Shown here in pieces: positions 57,926 through 64,000 of a DNA stretch of 64,000 bases (position 1 is its first letter; each line of letters starts with the position of its first letter). The notes under the pieces were generated by a model, which worked only from the letters and a program-made list of their open reading frames with translations, ran no database searches and had not been told where the DNA came from. Position numbers and translations under genes: made by a program. The stretch is from Lenzites betulinus (lineage: Eukaryota; Basidiomycota; Agaricomycetes; Polyporales; Polyporaceae): the NCBI GenBank assembly GCA_022264855.1, contig JABYQU010000010.1:372001-436000 (forward strand), in the 5' to 3' direction.

Positions 57926-59303
57926 GGTGAACAAAGAAACAACAGTATTGTACGAGCAAGGAGGGGGGGGATTGAGCCGGTAAGAGTGGGCGACGAAAAG
58001 CGAGAGACAGGTTCAGAACATCAACAGCCAGAGAGGCGCGACAAGGAGAGCGGAGCAGAGGAGACGCGTGTGGCTGTCGTTATAGATACAGACAGTCAAG
58101 GACTAGAGCGGGTGGGGGTGGTAGAGTAGGAGGAGGGCGACGAGCGGGCTGTGGGGATGCGCGACGCGTGCGAGTGGGTGCGAGGAGGGAGCGACGCGGG
58201 TTTGGCGGGCAGAGCAAGTTTGCGGGGGTGGAGATGGGAGCAGTGGGCAATAGATAGAGCGAGTCGGGGGACGTGGGGGGCAGCGAGGAGAGGGGTGCGC
58301 TCGCTGTGGCTGGCGACGAGCAGAGGCTCTGATCGAGGAGGTGGGTCAGAAGGCGGGCGGCCGGACGCCCCGGACTGCACAACCTCCCCATTCAGCCAGC
58401 GGCCCCTTCCCACGCACAGACCACTTCCCTTATCCGGCCGGATTCGTGTACAAACCTAACCTTATTTCCCCAAACAAAGCCCACGTGACACAAACCCTAC
58501 GGCGCCAGTCCTCCGCCAGCCAAAGGGCGTCGTCATTGTTCGAGGTGTGCATGCAGCGAGCGGCTCATTGTGCAGCGCGACAATGGCCTTGCATGTTTGG
58601 CAAACAAGCGTCGATATACAGGGACTGTCGGCCAGAGTAGCTCAGTGCAACAGGTCGTCTGAGAGAACAGGGCCCGCGAGCAAGCATGGCCAGTGGGCGA
58701 GCGAGGCTGGGAGAGGATGGTGGAAGGAAGAACGAAGGCCGGGCCAAAGCCAGGCTTGGACGCTCTCGTCGGCCACGCGAACGGCTCTTCACGGTGTCAC
58801 GGTGATACTCCCCATCTGCCGAGCGAATATTGGCCCTTTCTTCACCGCTCCCTCTTTCGTCTCTTCTCACACGTTTTGCCAATATTTCAGACGGGTCCTT
58901 ATATGTTACAACTCAAGTATGTTCTTGTATACAGCCAATGCCCTCTCGCAAGCAACTACGGTGTGAATGCCGACAATCCCGAATATCTGATGTGACCATA
59001 CAATTCAGTGAGAGGAAACCCGGATGTCCGCACCGATAGGAGGAGCATGTACATATGGATCGAGAGCGGAGACAGCCTCAGTCGAGACAACGCAGTAGGA
59101 TTAGAGTCCAGGTAATGGGAATCGTATTCGATAACAAGAGTTCAACTGTCTGCTATTAATCGTGGCCGAGAAAAAAGGGTGCTATGGTACGCCCAAACGT
59201 AAATGTCGTAGATGTCGTATGGTATGGAGTCTCCTGCAGCATGTATGAGTGACCTACAAGGCCTGTCTCTCGAGACAGTCTACTCACCGCTCGTCCGTCC
59301 GTT
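57926..59303. other. Long upstream region of the Whi3-like gene
   Basis: About 1.4 kb with no recognised gene. On the minus strand the first 450 bases are C/T-rich, consistent with a long 5' leader for the Whi3-like mRNA. Small frames near 58150-58460 and 58540-58960 look like chance. A possible extra 3' exon of the neighbouring small membrane protein could lie at about 59156-59230. Confidence 0.45.
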
Positions 59304-59747
59304 CTACCTCCCGTACGCCCCTGTCTCCACGCCCGCAACCCTCGCTGTCATGATACGAATCTCCCAGCCCATCACGAAGCTCACGGCGCTGAGGATGAAG
59401 ACCGCCCAAAGGACTGCCTCAACGAACCGCCAACGCGCGCGCGATGCGGCCTCTTCCATTGCATGCGGCGACCGTGGGTCGTAGTACGGCAGCAGCTGTG
59501 CCTGGTGCGCTATTGGCGTTGGGCCATAGCCGGCATGAGCGGGGAAAGGGAGTGGTGCGGCGACTGGGGTGTATGGGCTAGCGGATGTAGACTGGTTGGG
59601 CGAGAGATGCTGCTGATGCGCCTCTGGCTGCTCCGAGTAGGCCGGAGGTGGCGTCACGGGCTTTCCAGATGGTTGAGCAGAGACAGCCATAAGTTGTGCA
59701 GTCGTGGTATACGTCAAGGCGAGAAGGACTGCGCGCAAACCAGCCAT
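59304..59747 (-). CDS. Small single-pass membrane protein, function unknown
   Basis: The start is ATG 59747: MAGLRAVLLALTYTTTAQLM is a likely signal peptide. A Pro/Ser/Gln-rich segment (KPVTPPPAYSEQPEAHQQH, including a PPxY motif) and PFPAHAGYGPTPIAHQAQLL follow. Then ARWRFVEAVLWAVFILSAVS FVMGW forms one membrane helix, with the tail EIRIMTARVAGVETGAYGR. The stop at 59304 is immediately preceded by a GTAGAA that could be a donor, so the end may be extended by splicing. A PPxY in an exposed region could bind a WW-domain E3 ligase of the Rsp5 type, which is inference. No family recognised. Confidence 0.6.
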   Translation of the reverse strand: MAGLRAVLLALTYTTTAQLMAVSAQPSGKPVTPPPAYSEQPEAHQQHLSPNQSTSASPYTPVAAPLPFPAHAGYGPTPIAHQAQLLPYYDPRSPHAMEEAASRARWRFVEAVLWAVFILSAVSFVMGWEIRIMTARVAGVETGAYGR

Positions 59748-60213
59748 CGAATCGCGAGGCAATTGCAATGCAGTCGATGATGTAATGCCGTTAGACGCCC
59801 CATGTGCATGCTAATACTTCAAGTTTGCAGTATTGAACAAGTTCCCCGAGGCCTCTTAAAGGGCAACTTAACAGCTCTTCGGATGTTGCTAGAAAATATG
59901 CATATACAGCTGAGAACTGCCTAGATTTCATAACAGCAATAATCTGAAGCTTTAAGCCTGTCGAGTGAGGAGCGTTTCTAAAGTAGGTCGACCACAGTGC
60001 CACTTTGACCCTCATGCGGCCAAGACATGCTGCTAGGCCTCGGGCCTCGAGTTTCTGATGGACAAGGATGTTCTGTACATAAAGAGCCTACTACCATCCG
60101 AGTCGGCTGCGTCCAGTGTGGAATACTCATACCGAACGGGATGGGGAGCGCAGGCCGCCGCCCACAGGAAACCTTTGATGTTAATACTGGGGCCCGGCGG
60201 TTGACATTGGACG
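59748..60213. other. Intergenic region
   Basis: About 470 bases with no recognisable feature beyond the promoter of the small membrane protein and the 3' end of the F-box gene. Confidence 0.5.
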
Positions 60214-61924
60214 TTAGGTATTAGACATCAGAATTGCGTGTGGCGTGTCTCCCTCTATGTCGATACGATACACCTTCCAGCGAGGACATCCGAAGAGGTA
60301 TGATGGGGGCTGCAGCAGTTCGAACATCTTGAGTGGTGTCATGGAGCCGAGACCGCGGGCGACGGCGTTGGCAACCTGATTGAATGACTCTTCATATATT
60401 GCGAGGTCTTCTTCAGTGTGATAATAGGGTCCGAACTTGTGCTTCTGCCTAACGATCGGCACCCCGACGTTATCCAGGTATAGCGAGAGGTCTGACAGCT
60501 GCAGAAGACTCCTCAGGGCGCATGTAATAGGCTCCTATACCGTACAGCTGAGCGTGTGCAAGGTGATCAACAGCCTGGAGAAGCACTTACTACTTGCACA
60601 TCTGTAGCGTCGAGGTCCCAACGGTGATGCCTCCGAACCTTCAGCTGTCTGAGTGTTGGAAAGAAAAGACCAAGGTTGCACAACAAGTCGTTTTCCGCGG
60701 CATCCTCACGGTACTCCATTTTAAGACCTCGGAGGAGTGGCAAATTGCAACGACGCAGGATGTGCAGCAATTCGGAGGACGATCGAAGCAGCCGCAGTAA
60801 GGTGTTGTCCCGGTATATATGGGTTTTCATTTCAATGTGGGGGAAGCACTGCAGGGTGAGGGTACGAAGCGTAGCAGGTAGGTTGTCGTAGATTTGGTCG
60901 GCATTTATGGGGAAGGAGATAATGAGGTCCTGCAACTCCGGCCAGGGGAGCACCGATCGGTAGCCAACGGGCCAGATCGGCTGAGGCTCGGATGGACTCT
61001 TCGGTTCCACAAAATTCAGCTCTAGCACACGCAACTGGGTCATGTGTGCGAACATGGCAATAATGGGGTCGTCAGAGGTCAGACGTTCACCGCGAAGTCG
61101 TAATTCCTGCAGGCAGGGCCAGTCAAGTGTAGTACAGATAGCACGAAGGGGAGCGGCCTCGGCAGTGAGCACCAGTCGTTTCAGCGTCTTGTGGACGCTA
61201 CTGAGAATGACGGACACAGCACGCTTGTCGCTCTCTCTCGGGTCGAAGACTGTGCTTCGCGGGCGATTGTCGTCTAAGATGAACCCGAACGAAATCAACG
61301 GAGCGGAATATTCGAGGCGAAGTTCCTCTGGCGGTGTACCGGGAGCAAGGTGATGAGAGTAAAGCGAGAATTCTCGCAGCTGTGGTAGGGAAAGGATGGA
61401 TTGTAGAACCGTCCAGGATATACCGTGGATGGTGACGCGCGCATGGCCAAGCGTGATTGAATGCAATCCAGACATAGGGGATAAAACATTGCGCAGGTTC
61501 GAGCCCTCGTAGAGGCCACACACGAATCGGTTCGTTGCGAAACGGAGGGTGTCTGTGTTCTGAAAAGTCTCGGTGTAGCAATCCCATTGATCAAGCATGT
61601 CGGGGCATTCATCGTTGAGGTACAGCGACCTGTGAAATATAACCTGAGTCCGTGTATCGGAGGGCCCCGGGAACTTTGACAATACCTAACATGGCGCCTC
61701 AGTGTTTCTGGCAGGAACCTATATTCGACTGGCCTGTCGTTCGTGATATGGCAATGACGGAAGAGAATTGGAACGCAGAGCTCTCTTAAGCTCTTGGACG
61801 TTTCGGAGAGAGATATCAAACTTCGTTTACACAGCCGTTCACATATTGTCGCTAGTACGTCGTCGTCCAGTGCGGTGAAACTGAGTTTGTGAAAAGATGT
61901 GCAAGAGCAAAGCTCTGTAGACAT
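60214..61924 (-). CDS. F-box / leucine-rich repeat protein
   Basis: The start is ATG 61924 (MSTELCSCTSFHKL), leading into an F-box-like stretch ALDDDVLATICERL-CKRSLISLSETSKSLREL and VPILFRHCHITN. The next exon (to about 60600) has leucine-patterned repeats: LHSITLGHARVTI, LPQLREFSLYSHHL, KTLKRLVLTAEA, WPCLQELRLRGERL, MTQLRVLELNF and WPELQDLIISFP. The last exon ends PRWKVYRIDIEGDT. The ATG at 61924 lies inside a GTATGT that would also be a good donor. An alternative start at 61963 (MLQKVGSKHQTV) with a 46-base intron would join directly to SFTALDDDV. Both keep the F-box. Substrate of the presumed SCF complex unknown. Head-to-head with the DAHP synthase gene. Confidence 0.78.
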
Positions 61925-62345
61925 ACCTGACTGTCTGATGTTTGGATCCGACCTTCTGCAACATGGCTGTACGAAGAGGGCGTGATAATATTAGAAGGAG
62001 AGCAAGCGAGTAGTAGTACTTCGATGGAGAGGATAGAGGCAATTGCAAGTAAGTTCAAGTTACGCCGGTTACCCTCATGCACATGACGCCACCGAGCTCC
62101 GTAAGAGATAAGATTAGATCAGCCTGGACTTGTAGAAATGAGTCCGTTGCAAGTCCGTTGTCATCGACTCAATCTTGGACTCGCAGTCGACTGAAATCCT
62201 CTGCATCACTTACCCTGAACCAGCTGCAGCACCAGAGGTGCTCCAGAGTGCTTGGAAGACACTTCTCTGCCCAAGGACAGGTGATTCAGTGATTGATCTC
62301 GAATCGCCATCACACCGTTACTGGCACTGGCAGTAGCACCTTGTC
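61925..62345. promoter_or_regulatory. Divergent intergenic region, F-box gene and DAHP synthase gene
   Basis: 421 bases between two diverging starts. A TGAGTCC and a GACTC element lie at about 62140-62170 (ATGAGTCCGTTG, GACTCAATC). These resemble the TGACTC core bound by Gcn4/CpcA-type regulators that raise amino-acid biosynthesis genes, and would fit a shikimate-pathway gene, but the match is partial and unproven. Confidence 0.35.
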
Positions 62346-64000
62346 ATGGCCGACTCCAATCCGTGGACTCCTACTTCGTGGAGGAACAAACATGCTGCAC
62401 AGGTCAGCTACCTCGCTCGGATAGCAACCCATGGTGTTTGCTGATGGATGATGCTGCTCAGGATGTTGTCTACCCTGACCGGGAAAAGCTAGACAAGTAT
62501 GTTCATTTTAGCGCCGCTCTAACCGCCACTAGGATACTTCCCCAACCTTACGTTATGTCAGAGTTCTCGGGAAAATCAGAACGTTGCCTCCACTGGTGTC
62601 CGCGTCGGAGGTACTGCGTCTATTGTGAAATTGGGTATACGCTAGACTCAGTGTGTTTGGACAGATCGAGAGGCTTCGCCATCAGCTCAGTCAGGTCCAG
62701 CAAAACCATGCCTTCCTACTTCATGCCGGCGATTGTGCAGAAAGCTTTGACGCCTGCACTCAGGTCTGCTCTAGCGTTCTCAGGGCCGCATATGTTTTCT
62801 AATATAATGTTGCAGGAGAATATCTCCGCGAAAATTGGCCTCATCTTGTCCTTCTCGCTGATTGTCGTTTGGGGCGCACGCATGCCGGTGGTAAGTAGAC
62901 TTCTATGAGGAGCACAAACAACGTCGTTCCGCAAAGTAATGGTTCGACGCCATAGGTGCGTATAGGGCGCATCGCTGGACAATATGCGAAGCCCAGAAGT
63001 AGTCCGACCGAGAAGATCGGCGACCGTGAAGTCACAAGTTTCCGGTGAGTCCCCATCGCCATCCAGATTTAGACATGTTTATATACAGCAACTCATACGA
63101 TATACAGAGGTGATAACGTGAATGGGTAAACCATCTTGATATACCCACTAAGTGGGATGACGCCTGATACTTTCGCCTGTAGACTTGACCCCAATGACCG
63201 TACACCGGACCCGGATCGTATGCTTAGGCAAGGGGGACCCGTGAGCTGCCTTTCCCCGCAAAACTAACCCCCATGGTAGCGCATACTTCCACTCGACGGC
63301 AACGCTCAACCATCTTCGAAGTCTGCTGACTTCTGGGTTCGCATCCTTGCACCACCCACAAGACTGGTCTCTGACACACGTTCGTTCACCTGCCTTGCGG
63401 TACGTATAGACAGTTTCCTGCACCGCTAGGCTTTCTATCTCACACATATGGCACAGAGAAGAATTTGAACGCATCACAGAAGGGCTCTCGGATGCGCTAG
63501 AGTTCACAAGAACCATCGGCCTCGGAAAAGAAAGCGTCAGCTACGAGCAGGGTGGTGGCCGGGGCACACTCGGCGAGGTGGACTTTTACACCAGGTCCGT
63601 ATATCACTGTCTATGCCCATGCGTATGTGATACTAAGTAAGAGTTTAGCCACGAGGGCCTAATGCTCGACTTCGAAGAAGCCATGACACGCGAGTCCGCC
63701 ATCCCGTCCTCGCTCGGTTCCTACGCTGCGAGTGCACCGCAGACCTCGCCCGCTAAGGTGCACTACAACACGTCCGCGCATTTCCTCTGGATCGGGGACA
63801 GGACAAGACAGCTTGATGGCGCTCACGTCGAGTACTTCCGTGGCATCCGCAACCCTATTGGTGTCAAAGTGGGCCCGAGCATGCAAGCTGATGAACTTAT
63901 ACGCTTGCTGGAAAGTAAGCACGTGGCTGTGTGCGCCCTTCGTGCGGGTACATACTGATGGTTTCTAGTTGTGAATCCCGATAGGGAGAACGGGAAGGTC
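62346..64000 (+). CDS. 3-deoxy-7-phosphoheptulonate (DAHP) synthase, class II, 3' partial
   Basis: First step of the shikimate pathway: phosphoenolpyruvate plus erythrose 4-phosphate to DAHP. This is the plant/bacterial class II type. Exons join in frame: 62346-62402, 62462-62496, 62562-62610, 62665-62763, 62816-62890, 62956-63044, 63108-63125 (18 bases), 63183-63227, 63280-63399, 63457-63594, 63649-63914 and 63969 onward. They read [111 protein letters not shown] and [20 protein letters not shown], then [20 protein letters not shown]. Cys of GDCAES and the [11 protein letters not shown] region match metal and substrate sites of the family. The intron after 63227 begins GC, not GT. The gene leaves the window. 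Confidence 0.94.

Noticed and set aside
58625..58665. tRNA-like GTAGCTCAGTG
   Set aside because: It resembles a D-arm start but has no following anticodon and T arms.
1..64000. CRISPR arrays, bacterial operons or Shine-Dalgarno sites
   Set aside because: The sequence is eukaryotic with spliceosomal introns throughout; none of these is expected or seen.

Overview
The window is nuclear DNA from a filamentous basidiomycete, most likely an Agaricomycete. Genes are packed on both strands, coding regions are GC-rich, and they are broken by many 45-60 base introns with GTRNGY donors, CTRAY-like branch sites and short 3' arms. The protein families are those of mushroom-type fungi: a PhyA-type histidine acid phosphatase, a large Whi3 RNA-binding protein, F-box/LRR proteins and several Ser/Pro-rich proteins of unknown role. 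Order or species cannot be fixed from sequence alone. There are no bacterial-type operons, rRNA, convincing tRNA, CRISPR or intact transposons.

Layout, left to right. 1-1938: 3' part of a PIN-like (auxin efflux carrier family) membrane transporter, facing a dipeptidyl peptidase III gene (2294-5443, minus). 5966-11167: three minus-strand genes, namely a Cys-motif protein of unknown function, a Nudix CoA diphosphatase and a single-pass membrane protein. 12425-14179: a secreted phytase whose stop lies 73 bases from the first of two tandem flavin monooxygenase paralogues (14253-16496 and 16780-19082, minus). 19083-22542 is a gene-poor, AT-richer stretch with two hairpins. 22543-30523: a Nup98-type nucleoporin and the second-largest RNA polymerase I subunit, head to head. 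31274-40311: two long minus-strand genes, a predicted protein with two histone-fold-like segments and a triple C2H2 zinc-finger protein.

40559-43373: NDUFAF5-like complex I assembly factor and TRM10 tRNA methyltransferase, tail to tail with seven bases between stops. 44229-45089: F-box-like protein, then a 2.1 kb gene-poor stretch. 47238-57925: acyl-protein thioesterase, EVE-domain protein, PP4 regulatory subunit 3 and Whi3-like RNA-binding protein. 59304-64000: a small membrane protein, an F-box/LRR protein, and the 5' part of a class II DAHP synthase that runs off the right edge.

Most genes are single-copy housekeeping functions (ribosomal RNA synthesis, nuclear transport, tRNA modification, mitochondrial assembly, shikimate pathway) and do not form one pathway. 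The accessory-looking part is the phytase plus tandem monooxygenases. The most unusual sequence-level features are very small exons (9, 12, 18 and 21 bases) and two GC-AG introns, each inferred by joining conserved protein motifs across the splice, and a perfect 20-base inverted repeat in the intron next to the 12-base exon.
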